Shown: piece after piece, positions 27,198 to 36,696 of the stretch | Layout of the letters: each line of letters opens with the position of its first letter | Position numbering within the stretch: the stretch's first letter is position 1 | Assembly: GCA_012523595.1 (NCBI GenBank) | Contig: JAAYIG010000222.1 | Location: forward strand, 33,341 to 97,340 | DNA: 64,000 nt | Direction of reading: 5' to 3' | DNA from: Fibrobacter sp. | Lineage (GTDB): Bacteria > Fibrobacterota > Chitinivibrionia > Chitinivibrionales > Chitinispirillaceae | The notes under the pieces: generated by a model | The model's input: only the letters and a program-made list of their open reading frames with translations | The model's database searches: none | Told to the model about the DNA's origin: nothing | Program-made: the position numbers and the translations under genes

Positions 27198-27279
27198 AAC
27201 CCCCCCCTTCTGCGGGCAAAAAAAGCGTTTAAATTGCAGAATTTTATGCCTTGACCCATATTTTCCCTTTGAAACGGTG

Positions 27280-30200
27280 CTACAATCTCTTAAGGATTGC
27301 TTTCACTTTTGCATTCTGTCCACCTTCATTAATATACATCTCAAAGAACTTTTTTGCTTTTTTTTCGTCTTTTTTAATATAATATATAGTTCCGATATGC
27401 CTGAAAGCCTCCAGAGCCTGTATTTTATCAATCTTCACAGCCCTCAGATAAGCCTCTAAAGCATCATCTTGTTTCTTCATCATCCTGTACTCATGCCCTA
27501 AAGCCATGTAAAGCATTACATTTTTCTTGTTCTGCCGGATACCTTCCTTGATAGTTTCTATAGCTTTTGCATGATCTTTGCTTTTGCTTGTGATACGGGC
27601 GATGCAGTAGTGAACATCCGGATGATCCGGCTGCCGGCGCAAAACTTCCTGGTAAAGATCCATGGCTGTAGGATAGTCCTGAGATCCCTCATAGGCTTTC
27701 CCCAGATCCAGGATCAACTGGACATTGTCAGGATCACCAGCCATAGCCATTCCGAAATACGTGATAGCATTTGAATACTTACGCCTTGCCAGGCTTATTC
27801 TTCCGGCTGCATACTGAACTTCCGACACATTGGGAATCATCTTCAACGCCTTGGCAAAATCAGCCATCGCCTGTTTGAGGTTTTTCTCGGCCTCAGCTAT
27901 CTCTCCGCTGGCAAGATAGTACCACCCGGTCTTATTACTTGTGTTTCTGGCCAGTATCGCCTTAGCTTCAGGGATATTATTGTTCTTAAGATGAATATTA
28001 CAGAGCCGGTACAGAGCTTCCCCATTACGCGGACTCTTGACTGTGATCGTTTGGTAAATATCTCTGGCCTGGTCTATTTTACCAAGTTTGTAATATGACT
28101 GAGCCAGTTTAACCGAATTTACTTCATCGTACTCCATGGTGTTTACCACGATCTGGAGATGCTTTGAGGCATTGCGGTAGTCCATCTCCTCGAAATAAAT
28201 ATCTCCCAAAGCCACATAACAATCACTACAGGATTTGTCGACCAAGATTGCATTTTCCAGAATCTGCTTTGCAGTGTCGTTATTACCTGTTGCCCTGTAA
28301 AGCAACCCGGCCCATCTAAGTGCAGCCGGCGGGGCCTTATCCCCCTTCACAACCGGACGAATGGTCTTTAGTGCGTTTTCAAAAGCACCGACCCAGTAAT
28401 AGGCCTCAGTCAAATTGATCCGATAATTGTTGTTTGAAGGTTCTCCGCTGACAGCCCGGTGAAAATAGTTGATCGCTTTCTTGTATTGACTCTGCATGGA
28501 AAGGCAGGTGCCAAGCATGTAGTTGGCCTCTATGTGACCAGACTGAAGACTGACAGCTTTACGAAGATAACCCTCTGCTTTTGCAAAATCCTTCAACTGG
28601 TAATAGTAACGGGCAATCTGAAACTGCAGGTCCGCATTTTTCGGAGAACAGGTAGCTGCAGATTTTAACTGTGAAAGCCACTTTTCGTTATTACCAAGCT
28701 TCTCATAGATCTGGGCAAGTTTTATATGCAGATCGGTATCGCATTTCTTCAGCAAAGATGCTTCCTCAAGCACCTTTGCGGCATCGGCTGCTTTCGAAGC
28801 AGCAAGGAGCAGATCAGCCAGTTCCATACGTATCTGGACATTTTTACTGTCAAGCTGAGCCCATTTGATAAGAAGGTCTGTCAACTGCTTGCTGTTTTTG
28901 GTTTCCCTGTAACATCTGGCAAGCATATCTATGATTTCAATGTCCTTGTTGTTGATCTCAAGGGCTTTGGCCAGAGGATTCACGGCACTTGAGAGATTTG
29001 AGGCTCTTACATATGCTATTCCGATTTTCTTGAAGAGATCGAAATTGCTGCCCATCATTGTAGATGCTTTCTCGAGAGTTTTCGCCGCTTCAGCATACTT
29101 CTTCTGCTCAAAGTAAAGGTTTCCAAGCTCATACCAGGCAGCAGAATCCCTTCCCGCCTTCTCGAGATACAGGCGGTAATTTTCTACAGCGGCACTTTTA
29201 TCGCCTGTTTTTATTTGTGCCCTGGCAAGCAAACCCTGCAGATCATTAGGAACATCACTGAACCGCAAAGCCCTCTCCAGCACTCTTATTGCATTCTTCC
29301 ATTGCTGCATCGAACAGTAAAGCCGACCTAAACGCTGGAAACTCCGGGGATCATCCTTGAATGCTTTGATATTAATCTCATACTGGGCCGCGGCCTCCTT
29401 TTTCATGTTCTGCTTCTCGTAGAGTTCCGCAAGACGGAAAGAGTATTCCTTGTGGTTTCCAGCCAGAGCCAGATACTTTTTGTACATGCTGATGGCATTT
29501 GTAACCTTGTTTGATTTCTCATAAACACTGGCAGCGAGTTCGATCGCTTCCAGGTTGCGGGGATTCTTACTAAGCAAAAAGGTCAGATGAGTTTCCGCTT
29601 TGGCATGCTGATCGGTGTTGCAGTAAGCAGTAGCCAACATCCAGGCCTCCCGCTCATTTATCTTTGACGGGGGAAAGCCTTGAAGATGGTTGATTACAGC
29701 CTTGTAATTTTTATCATCAAATTCCAGATACGCCAGTTGGAGATTGATGTTGCTGTCAACATATTTTCTATCAAGAAATGTAGTAAAGACACTTTTAGCT
29801 TTGGCTTTATTTCCGCTTTTCAGGAAGAGTTTTCCGGCTTCGGCAAGTTTACTCTTGTATTTTTCATTATTTATGGCAAAAAGCCTCATCAATGCCTCTG
29901 CAGCAGCACTGTCTTTTCCCGATTTCTCCAGCACTCCAGCCAGTTCCATCCATGCATCTTCCCTGGACGGGTCTTTCTTTACGCATGCCTCATAGGCAGA
30001 GACAGCGTCCTGTTGCGCCCCAATAACGGCGTACTCTTTTCCAATCTGGAAATAGGTCTCGGCATCTGTTTCACCCGCTTTCCGGGCTTTGGCATAATAA
30101 GACTGAGCTCCAGCTTTGTCCTTGAGCCGCAGGGAGATGATTGTCAACCTGTATAGAGCATGTGCACCTCCGGCTCCCCTTTTGACAAGTTCCTGGTATT

Positions 30201-32073
30201 CAGTCCTGGCCTCTGTCGCAGTGGAGACCTCGTATGCCAGAGAGGCGATCGAGGACTGAAGGCTTGTGTCGGCTGTCTTGTTGATTGTACGCTCTTTTTT
30301 GAAATAGGTCAGAGCCTGTTTTTTGTCGCCCTTCTTCTGGAAGGCATCACCAAGCAGCCTGTTTAAACCAGGCACACTCAGGTCTTCCGGAGAAACTTCC
30401 TGCAGAAGAGAAAGAGCTGAACTGGTCTCGCCACGCTTGATGTAAATCATTGAGAGCCCCAGCTTGCACTTGCTTTTATCCTTTACCTGAGGCAAAGCGC
30501 GTGAAAACATCGCAAATGATTTATCCAGTTCACCTGTTCCCAGATAGATCCAGCCCAACCCCATCAACACCCGATGATCTTCAGTGGAAGCCCTGACACT
30601 CGCCTCCAGATGCACTTTAGCTCTGGCAGAATCACCATTGGCAAGTGATAGCACACCCAATTCCCTCTGAAGTCCTCCGTGGTTTGAGAAGCGGGGTTCA
30701 ATCTGCTTAAGAATTGAGAGAGCCTTTTTAGTATCGCCTGATTTCTCAGCCGCGGAAGCAGCTTTCATAAATAGATCCACATTATCAGGCGTTTTTTTCA
30801 GCACCTCCTCGTAATGCTGAAGTGCCCTGGAGTACTTGCCCGATGATACGAAAAGGTCGCCCAGATAAATACTTGGCTCCGGATCTCCCTTAAGATGAGT
30901 TTTAGCATCTGTGAATGCCTTGATCGCCTCCTCGCTTTTTTTAAGAAGCATAAGACTGCGGCCATGCTCTATGTAGGCTCTCCCAAGCTCATTACCCGCC
31001 TTTATCAATCGTTCGGAGTACTCAAGCCCCTGTTTCCCGTTCCCTTCATCATTGCTTCTGCGTGCATAAAAAAGCAGGGCAAAGGGATCATCCGGATCAT
31101 TGGCAATAATCTTTTTATATACTCCTTCGGCTTCATCCTTCTTTCCCAATCCCTCGTATGCCAGAGCTTTCTCTGAAAGGAGTTCGCCTTTGTTCAAACC
31201 ACGCTGTTCCCCCAGCATGGCGATCCGCACAGCATCTTCAAACCTTCTGGCTTTACGGAAATTCCGGGCCAGCGGGGTATAAACGGGGAGGTATTCCGGA
31301 AGGGACATGAAGATGAAATTAAGCGCCTCTGCAGCATCACTGTTTCTGCCCACCGCCTCAAAGAAGATACCCGCCCTGTGGTAACCCACTATCACGCTTC
31401 TGTTTTTCTCGCAGATTCTTCTGTACTCATCGGCCACTTTGGTCGAATCAGTTCCTTTGCTGAACCTCTCAGAAATAATACAATCGCCTAATTGCTTTAA
31501 AACCTTGTAGTCTTCTCCGACCGCAGGAAGTTTGACAAAGCGGGTCAGGTCACGTGGAACCGTCTGCTTCAGTTCCTTGATCAGAGAAAGAAGAATTTCA
31601 TCGAGTTCTGCCCCGATTCTGTTTAATTTGAAGTTTCGCTCTATTGTGGTATAGATTTTTTTAGTCTGAACAGAGTGAACCTCCATGTAATAGAAGACAC
31701 TCTTGTCCCTAGCAGAGATTTCAAATCTCTGAATACCAACAAAATCAGCCTTCAGTGTTTTTGCAGCATTGAGATAATCGGTATCGTCGGGTACTTTGGA
31801 GAGATTTGAGTGATCGGGGACATGCTTGCGAACCAGATCTGGGCTGACAAGTGTCACGTTTTCAAATGCAGCAAGCTTAAACTCCATCACAGCTTCTATA
31901 ACCGCTGCCATCCACTTGTCTTCGGAATTCAAAGATGCATCAATTGCCCTGCCCAGAAGGAAAACAACCTTTTCCGGCATTTTAACTTCAGGCTCAGGAG
32001 CAGGTTCTTGTGCGGAAAGATTTGCGAATGCAAACCAGACCAAGAACGTCGAAAATATCCGGTTCAACCGCAT
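27280..32073 (-). CDS. Giant exported TPR-repeat protein, 1597 residues
   Basis: A signal peptide (MRLNRIFSTFLVWFAFANLS) and a Pro/Glu-rich linker precede a domain of about 180 residues (KMPEKVVFLLGRAIDAS...), then an almost unbroken array of TPR units from about residue 200 to the end; I count more than 30. Typical examples are ALLFYARRSNDEGNGKQGLE and DVHYCIARITSKSKDHAKAI. Such solenoids act as protein-docking scaffolds, probably here in the periplasm. No catalytic domain is seen. Base use matches the neighbours. It lies 82 bases upstream of the fibro-slime gene on the same strand and is likely functionally tied to it. Confidence 0.88.
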   Translation of the reverse strand: MRLNRIFSTFLVWFAFANLSAQEPAPEPEVKMPEKVVFLLGRAIDASLNSEDKWMAAVIEAVMEFKLAAFENVTLVSPDLVRKHVPDHSNLSKVPDDTDYLNAAKTLKADFVGIQRFEISARDKSVFYYMEVHSVQTKKIYTTIERNFKLNRIGAELDEILLSLIKELKQTVPRDLTRFVKLPAVGEDYKVLKQLGDCIISERFSKGTDSTKVADEYRRICEKNRSVIVGYHRAGIFFEAVGRNSDAAEALNFIFMSLPEYLPVYTPLARNFRKARRFEDAVRIAMLGEQRGLNKGELLSEKALAYEGLGKKDEAEGVYKKIIANDPDDPFALLFYARRSNDEGNGKQGLEYSERLIKAGNELGRAYIEHGRSLMLLKKSEEAIKAFTDAKTHLKGDPEPSIYLGDLFVSSGKYSRALQHYEEVLKKTPDNVDLFMKAASAAEKSGDTKKALSILKQIEPRFSNHGGLQRELGVLSLANGDSARAKVHLEASVRASTEDHRVLMGLGWIYLGTGELDKSFAMFSRALPQVKDKSKCKLGLSMIYIKRGETSSALSLLQEVSPEDLSVPGLNRLLGDAFQKKGDKKQALTYFKKERTINKTADTSLQSSIASLAYEVSTATEARTEYQELVKRGAGGAHALYRLTIISLRLKDKAGAQSYYAKARKAGETDAETYFQIGKEYAVIGAQQDAVSAYEACVKKDPSREDAWMELAGVLEKSGKDSAAAEALMRLFAINNEKYKSKLAEAGKLFLKSGNKAKAKSVFTTFLDRKYVDSNINLQLAYLEFDDKNYKAVINHLQGFPPSKINEREAWMLATAYCNTDQHAKAETHLTFLLSKNPRNLEAIELAASVYEKSNKVTNAISMYKKYLALAGNHKEYSFRLAELYEKQNMKKEAAAQYEINIKAFKDDPRSFQRLGRLYCSMQQWKNAIRVLERALRFSDVPNDLQGLLARAQIKTGDKSAAVENYRLYLEKAGRDSAAWYELGNLYFEQKKYAEAAKTLEKASTMMGSNFDLFKKIGIAYVRASNLSSAVNPLAKALEINNKDIEIIDMLARCYRETKNSKQLTDLLIKWAQLDSKNVQIRMELADLLLAASKAADAAKVLEEASLLKKCDTDLHIKLAQIYEKLGNNEKWLSQLKSAATCSPKNADLQFQIARYYYQLKDFAKAEGYLRKAVSLQSGHIEANYMLGTCLSMQSQYKKAINYFHRAVSGEPSNNNYRINLTEAYYWVGAFENALKTIRPVVKGDKAPPAALRWAGLLYRATGNNDTAKQILENAILVDKSCSDCYVALGDIYFEEMDYRNASKHLQIVVNTMEYDEVNSVKLAQSYYKLGKIDQARDIYQTITVKSPRNGEALYRLCNIHLKNNNIPEAKAILARNTSNKTGWYYLASGEIAEAEKNLKQAMADFAKALKMIPNVSEVQYAAGRISLARRKYSNAITYFGMAMAGDPDNVQLILDLGKAYEGSQDYPTAMDLYQEVLRRQPDHPDVHYCIARITSKSKDHAKAIETIKEGIRQNKKNVMLYMALGHEYRMMKKQDDALEAYLRAVKIDKIQALEAFRHIGTIYYIKKDEKKAKKFFEMYINEGGQNAKVKAILKRL

Positions 32074-32261
32074 AAATTTGACCTTTCACCCATCTGATAA
32101 CCAACTGCAACCTGATTGCAAAAAATTTACACAGAGGAAAATATACTCTCTCCCTAATACCAAAATAATACTTGTACATACCATTCTCTATCTGAAAATA
32201 AGGAAAAAAGAATAAGGAATAATGGAACATAAAGAGGGATTTGGGGCAAAAAAAAACAGAA

Positions 32262-32294
32262 ATTAAAAAAAAGGGAGCGGTTTCCACCGCTCCC
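32262..32294 (-). terminator. Intrinsic terminator of the flagellin gene
   Basis: GGGAGCGGT (32273-32281) pairs exactly with ACCGCTCCC (32286-32294) around a four-base loop. On the minus strand the stem is followed by eight T residues. It stands 25 bases after the flagellin stop. Confidence 0.9.
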
Positions 32295-32319
32295 CCGGCA
32301 ATTTCAGTAAATGTTGTCC

Positions 32320-33204
32320 TCAGGCACCAAGTAACTGAAGTGTACTTTGAGGAATCATATTTGCCTGAGACAACATAGCCGTTGCAGACTGGGTCAGAAT
32401 CTGGTTTCTTGTGAATCTTGTGGTTTCCTGTGCGAAATCCACATCTCTGATTGTTGATTCTGCAGACTGCTGGTTGGAGTTTGAAACCAGGAGGTTATTT
32501 ATAGCATGCTCCATACGGTTGATAAAGGCACCCATGTTGGAACGCATGGTGTTAACACTGTCTATTGCTACATCCAGAACAGAAATCGCTGTGGCGGCTG
32601 CAGGCTGGGAAGTAAGGTATGTTGATGTAATAGTATTTCCTTCTGTTCCCAACTGGTCACTGGTGAGAGTGTCAATTGTAACAGTGATGCTGTCCACACC
32701 ATATGATGAATTGGCGTCGATCCACAGCGCGGAACCCTCATCACCTCCTACTCCACCAATTCCAAACCTTTCATTAGATGATGAACCTGTTGAGGAGATC
32801 AGCTTCATTCCGTTATAGTTGGTAACCTCTGCTATGCGGTCGATTTCAGTAATCAACTGACGGTACTCGGCATTAGTGTACCCGCGTTCAACTGAAGTGA
32901 GTGTATCGTTTGCAGACTGGATCGCCAGTTCACGCATACGCTGAAGAATCTCGGATATCTCATTTGCCGCTCCTTCAGCGATGCTTACCGCCGCTATTCC
33001 ATCCTGGGCATTTCTTATGGCCTGATCAGTACCTCTGACCTGTGTCCTCAAATTTTCAGAGACTCCCAGACCAGCCGCATCATCAGAAGCGCGATTGATC
33101 CGCAGACCCGTAGACATCTTCTCCAGGCTTTTGGAAAGATCCCGGTTTACTCTGAAAAGGGCACTCTGGGTGACAATTGCTGGGACGTTATGATTGATAC
33201 GCAT
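32320..33204 (-). CDS. Flagellin (canonical form)
   Basis: The 294-residue protein starts MRINHNVPAIVTQSALFRVN and has SLEKMSTGLRINRASDDAAGLG and the C-terminal AESTIRDVDFAQET, all standard D0/D1 flagellin sequences that form the filament core. The central variable region is about 70 residues and Ser/Thr-rich (TGSSSNERF, TLTSDQLGT), so it offers O-glycosylation sites. It has an AAGGAGG ribosome site and a strong terminator. A CgeB-type glycosyltransferase gene lies upstream on the same strand. Confidence 0.95.
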   Translation of the reverse strand: MRINHNVPAIVTQSALFRVNRDLSKSLEKMSTGLRINRASDDAAGLGVSENLRTQVRGTDQAIRNAQDGIAAVSIAEGAANEISEILQRMRELAIQSANDTLTSVERGYTNAEYRQLITEIDRIAEVTNYNGMKLISSTGSSSNERFGIGGVGGDEGSALWIDANSSYGVDSITVTIDTLTSDQLGTEGNTITSTYLTSQPAAATAISVLDVAIDSVNTMRSNMGAFINRMEHAINNLLVSNSNQQSAESTIRDVDFAQETTRFTRNQILTQSATAMLSQANMIPQSTLQLLGA

Positions 33205-33265
33205 TGGAAACCTCCTTGTTTTACAATGACACCCCTGCGTGAAAAGGCATCATCGGTGGTGAATA

Positions 33266-33283
33266 TTTGGCATCCGTGCCAAA
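33266..33283. promoter_or_regulatory. Palindrome in the flagellin leader (operator-like)
   Basis: TTTGGCA (33266-33272) and TGCCAAA (33277-33283) are a perfect 7-bp inverted repeat with a four-base spacer, 62 bases upstream of the flagellin start. It could be an operator or a leader hairpin. One half resembles the -24 box of sigma-54 promoters, but no -12 box is present. Confidence 0.4.
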
Positions 33284-33354
33284 CTATAAAGAACTGAGCA
33301 AAGAACTTCTTTCCTGTCTCTTTTTTTCCCCCTCTCCGAAGTTCTCATTAACAA

Positions 33355-33382
33355 ATATCGACAAGACGCAAATCAGGCTTTA
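33355..33382 (-). promoter_or_regulatory. Weak sigma-28-like promoter for the second flagellin
   Basis: On the minus strand TAAAGCCT, a 12-base spacer and GTCGATAT resemble the FliA consensus (TAAAGTTT, 11 bases, GCCGATAA), with four mismatches and one extra spacer base. It would give a leader of about 150 bases. Confidence 0.35.
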
Positions 33383-33390
33383 GTCTTTTT

Positions 33391-34998
33391 TTAACAGCCC
33401 AATTCACTTAGAATTTTTTTTACCCTGTGATAATATGTGTGCTCACCCTTAATTCTCTTCATTGCACGCTCTGAAATCACAAGCCGCTCTTTCTCATTTG
33501 CAGTATAGCGGGTAACAAGTTCTTTTAAGTGTTCGACAGATGAATAGGTAACCACCTCATCGTCTGCAAACAATTCTCCCAGATCCTCCTGAGGATCACT
33601 TATCACAAAACCTCCACAGAGTGGTATATCAAAAACCCGCTGGTTCACTCCTGATGGCATCTGACAACTGGTAATATTTACATTCACATCAATTCGTCTG
33701 TAAATATCGGCCAGACCTGTTCGGTAGTCTATATCCGGATTTGTGATAAGCTCTCCACCGCAGAGCTCCCTCCATCCCTCAGGATCTCCAAATGTCTGCA
33801 GGCCACAAGGGATCAGAGCATCCACAATCTGTTTCCTGCGCATCATACTCGCGGTATGGATAATATACGACCGCAGCCACACCATATTTCGCTCATCTGT
33901 AAAAGGCAAAACACAGCCGGTTTCCCTGCATACGGATTCCATTATGGAATCGATCCGGGCGGGCGAGCACAGAAGCTTCTGTGCACAGGTGTAAACAAAA
34001 GGTTCCATATCATCCTTATACAGAAATTTACCTGCAATTCCGGAGAGAAATTTCCTTCCCATTGAACTTCCCACAAAACCCAGCCTGCACAGGGAAGACT
34101 TTCCTTCTGTAAATGGAAACATCTCCGGATCAGCAGCCAGCGGGAGGTATTTTACGGATCCAAAACCGGATGATTTGAGAAAAGGAAGATAAGCCCGTTC
34201 CCAGCAGAACGCAGCCATATTCTTATTTATAAATTGACGCTGATGGAGCAGTATCGGATGAGGATCATCAACAAACCACACTACAATCGGGATTCCACTC
34301 CTGGTTGCCAGCTCAGGAAGCATCCCGTTCCCATCAAAACCCAGCATGTTTACAGAGATAATCACATCAGGCTTTTCCGACTGAATCAGGCACTGAAGTC
34401 TCGATTCATAACTGAGGGCAGAGCCGGCTTTTCCATATTCAAAGGGAACCGCTCTCATTCCAATAGAGGACAATGCTCTACAGAGCTCCTCCTGAAGAAA
34501 AAACTTTCCGTGAAGCACAAGTGCGCTGCCGCTTTTAGATCCTTCACCTTCAGGAAAAAAAAGGCTAGTAAGCTGGTTATAAAATTCTCTCCTGGCGAAA
34601 ACTGAAGCAGGATGCCTGATGAACTGTAGACAGCATCCACCCTGCAGAAATGAACTGATCAGGTGCTCCTTGTCAGGAGTTACAGATGAGATCTCAACTG
34701 TCTGGATTTCCGAAAAAAACTCTTTTTTGCAGTTTTTAAGGAGTTCTTCGTAATAGTCGATGAGCATCACCCTGCAGCCATGGGGAATTTTCTTTACAAT
34801 TCCGGGAAGGTGATATCCCAGGCCTGTCCCGAGCAGGACTAATCTGTCTCCCCAGACCTGAAGGCCATCAAAATATTTCCACTCCTCTTCAGGTTTGACA
34901 AGAGAGTGCAGGTGAATTGTCGCACCGTCCTGTTTTACCAGCTTTGCTGAAAGCATTCCCGACTGAGCCTTGAATATTTTCAGGTTCATACTATCCAT
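33391..34998 (-). CDS. CgeB-like glycosyltransferase, probable flagellin-modifying enzyme
   Basis: Residues about 1-150 form a Rossmann-like domain (RLVLLGTGLGYHLPGIV, similar to the N-region of Maf-type flagellin proteins). Residues about 165-535 match the CgeB/DUF3880-plus-GT1 group: PIVVWFVDDPHPILL, YLPLAADPEMF, then a C-terminal GVNQRVFDIPLCGGFVISD donor-site motif. The N-domain plus position directly upstream of the flagellin gene, on the same strand, suggests it glycosylates flagellin. That role is inference; transfer to another surface glycan is also possible. The long 535-residue length reflects the extra N-domain. Confidence 0.75.
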   Translation of the reverse strand: MDSMNLKIFKAQSGMLSAKLVKQDGATIHLHSLVKPEEEWKYFDGLQVWGDRLVLLGTGLGYHLPGIVKKIPHGCRVMLIDYYEELLKNCKKEFFSEIQTVEISSVTPDKEHLISSFLQGGCCLQFIRHPASVFARREFYNQLTSLFFPEGEGSKSGSALVLHGKFFLQEELCRALSSIGMRAVPFEYGKAGSALSYESRLQCLIQSEKPDVIISVNMLGFDGNGMLPELATRSGIPIVVWFVDDPHPILLHQRQFINKNMAAFCWERAYLPFLKSSGFGSVKYLPLAADPEMFPFTEGKSSLCRLGFVGSSMGRKFLSGIAGKFLYKDDMEPFVYTCAQKLLCSPARIDSIMESVCRETGCVLPFTDERNMVWLRSYIIHTASMMRRKQIVDALIPCGLQTFGDPEGWRELCGGELITNPDIDYRTGLADIYRRIDVNVNITSCQMPSGVNQRVFDIPLCGGFVISDPQEDLGELFADDEVVTYSSVEHLKELVTRYTANEKERLVISERAMKRIKGEHTYYHRVKKILSELGC

Positions 34999-35119
34999 AT
35001 TATCATCCCAAACCCTTCATAGAATTTGAACACTTAAAGTGTACAAGTTCGGACATAAGACACTTTTCTTTACGCAAGCATTTATTTTATAATAAAGGAA
35101 TGAAAATAACAGGATCAAA

Positions 35120-35407
35120 ATGATGGGACAAGGAAGACAAAAACCAGAGAACATACTTCATGATGTCATCGCTGCCGCCCGTACAGGAGACTACGGTAAA
35201 GCAGCATCAGACCTTAACAGGGCACTTATCCTGCTGCAGACAGAACTCTCCGGCGGTAAAGTTTCATCCGAGGGATTGTCAAAAATCACTTACTCTCTGC
35301 AGACACTCCTGGCCATGCAGCAGATCGGAGACTGGGTTGCATTCGCCGATGTCCTCGAGTACGAGTTCATCGCGCTGTGGAAATCTCTTGTTCCTGATCA
35401 GAACTGA
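35120..35407 (+). CDS. Small helical protein of unknown function
   Basis: No family is recognised. The 95 residues are predicted almost all helical, with heptad-like spacing (IAAARTGDYGKAASDLNRALILLQ, then LQTLLAMQQIGDWVAFADVLEYEF). An AGGATCAAA ribosome site precedes ATG 35120. It points away from the flagellin glycosylation gene and shares a 121-base divergent intergenic region with it, so a flagellar accessory role (size and helix content recall FliS/FlgN chaperones) is possible but unproven. It overlaps the rlmN 3' end by 41 bases. Confidence 0.6.
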   Translation: MMGQGRQKPENILHDVIAAARTGDYGKAASDLNRALILLQTELSGGKVSSEGLSKITYSLQTLLAMQQIGDWVAFADVLEYEFIALWKSLVPDQN

Positions 35408-36500
35408 CCTCAAGTCTTCTTCCAGCCAGTTGACCACACGCACCCTGAATATCCGCCCCCCTGCTCTTTCTGATTGTCGCGGATAAACCTCTCCTGTGCA
35501 GTTCATCCGAAAACCTCTCGACACTCTTTTCAGATGTTTTCTCAAGAAGAAGATCCCCGGAGGGATTCAGAGGAATCAGGTTGATTTTACAGGGAAATCC
35601 CCCAAGAAGCTTCTGAAGTCTATCTACAGCAACCTGAGTATCGGTTTCTCCTTCGATCAGAACGTATTCAAACGTAACTCTTCTGCCGGTTTTATTGTAG
35701 TATGCCTTAGCAATGGAGACCAGCGATTCTATCGGATACTTCTTGTTAATTGGCATAAGCCTGCTGCGCTGTTCATTATTGAAAGAGTTAAGTGAGATCG
35801 CCAACCCGACATTCAGATTCTCTCTCATGAGCTTTTCAATTGACGGGATCACCCCTGCAGTTGATACAGTTATTCTTCTGCCCCCGATATTGAAAGCATC
35901 CTCATGCATTATGATCTCGAGGCTGGTGCGGAAATTCTGGAAATTGGAAAGCGCCTCACCCATGCCCATGAACACTATATTAGTGACCGGTTTGTCTGAT
36001 TTTGAAGCTAAATAATCGTTAATCCCGATCAACTGCCCTATTATCTCCTCCTGGGTAAGATTCCGGATGAAACCCATTTTTCCTGTCTGACAGAAAACAC
36101 ATCCCAGGCCACACCCCAGTTGACTGGAAAGACAGGCTGTTCTCCTGTCATCATCATAGAGCAGTACACTCTCGGCCAGATGAGGTGATTCCACAAGTGA
36201 AAAACCGAATTTCACAGCGTCACCGCGCCGTGATTCTTTTATCACAAGCGGTTTCAGCTTCTGAATTGTAAAAATGCCGGAAAGCCTCTCGCGGAGCGCC
36301 TTCGGCATGTTATTCATGGAGTCAAAACTCTCCACCCGCTTCTGGTAAACCCATTTGAAGATCTGCCTGGCCCGGAATGCGGGTTCACTTAAAGAAGCAA
36401 TTCTAGCCGGAAGCTCACCGGGAGTGATATTTTTGAATCTTTCGAGATTATTCACTATATCAAATTCCTGCAAGATACTTTGATCATTTCCGGTGTGCAC
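35367..36500 (-). CDS. rlmN: 23S rRNA (adenine-2503-C2)-methyltransferase RlmN
   Basis: Radical SAM core with C130-GLG-C134-VF-C137, an N-terminal helical domain (RQIFKWVYQKRVESFDSM), and the family segment ITVSTAGVIPSIEKL. The C-terminal catalytic cysteine lies in GADIQGACGQLAG. It methylates A2503 of 23S rRNA and A37 of some tRNAs. GTG 36500 has no clear ribosome site; GTG 36455 with CAGGA upstream is an alternative start. The C-terminal tail continues about 17 residues past the usual end and overlaps a convergent small gene. Confidence 0.94.
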   Translation of the reverse strand: MHTGNDQSILQEFDIVNNLERFKNITPGELPARIASLSEPAFRARQIFKWVYQKRVESFDSMNNMPKALRERLSGIFTIQKLKPLVIKESRRGDAVKFGFSLVESPHLAESVLLYDDDRRTACLSSQLGCGLGCVFCQTGKMGFIRNLTQEEIIGQLIGINDYLASKSDKPVTNIVFMGMGEALSNFQNFRTSLEIIMHEDAFNIGGRRITVSTAGVIPSIEKLMRENLNVGLAISLNSFNNEQRSRLMPINKKYPIESLVSIAKAYYNKTGRRVTFEYVLIEGETDTQVAVDRLQKLLGGFPCKINLIPLNPSGDLLLEKTSEKSVERFSDELHRRGLSATIRKSRGADIQGACGQLAGRRLEVSSDQEQEISTAR

Positions 36501-36600
36501 CAGAATGACTTGATACTGTATTCAGTAAGTGTTTAGAAAAAGGCAGGGTTCTTACGGGAAGGGAAAAGAAGAGAAATTCCCGGAATCAGAAAAGGAAAAT

Positions 36601-36683
36601 GCGGTCGGTCGGACTCGAACCGACACAGGCTGACGCCCACTACCCCCTCAAAGTAGCGTGTCTACCAGTTCCACCACGACCGC
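36601..36683 (-). tRNA. tRNA-Leu (anticodon GAG)
   Basis: The minus strand folds into a class II tRNA. The acceptor stem is GCGGTCG/CGACCGC with A73, the D-arm is GTGGAACTGGTAGACAC, and the anticodon stem CTACT/GGTAG holds the loop TTGAGGG (anticodon GAG). A short variable arm and TTCGAGT T-loop follow. CCA is not encoded. It lies 13 bases downstream of secG, the same arrangement as secG-leuU in E. coli. Confidence 0.95.
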
Positions 36684-36696
36684 TTATATAAAGATC

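Noticed and set aside
33266..33283. Sigma-54 promoter suggested by TGGCACG
   Set aside because: The -24 half is perfect but the -12 GC is three bases too close and the -12 sequence does not match.
34999..35119. Possible sigma-28 promoter at TAAAGTGT in the divergent region
   Set aside because: The spacer to the nearest GCCGATAA-like block is eight rather than eleven bases and the block has several mismatches.
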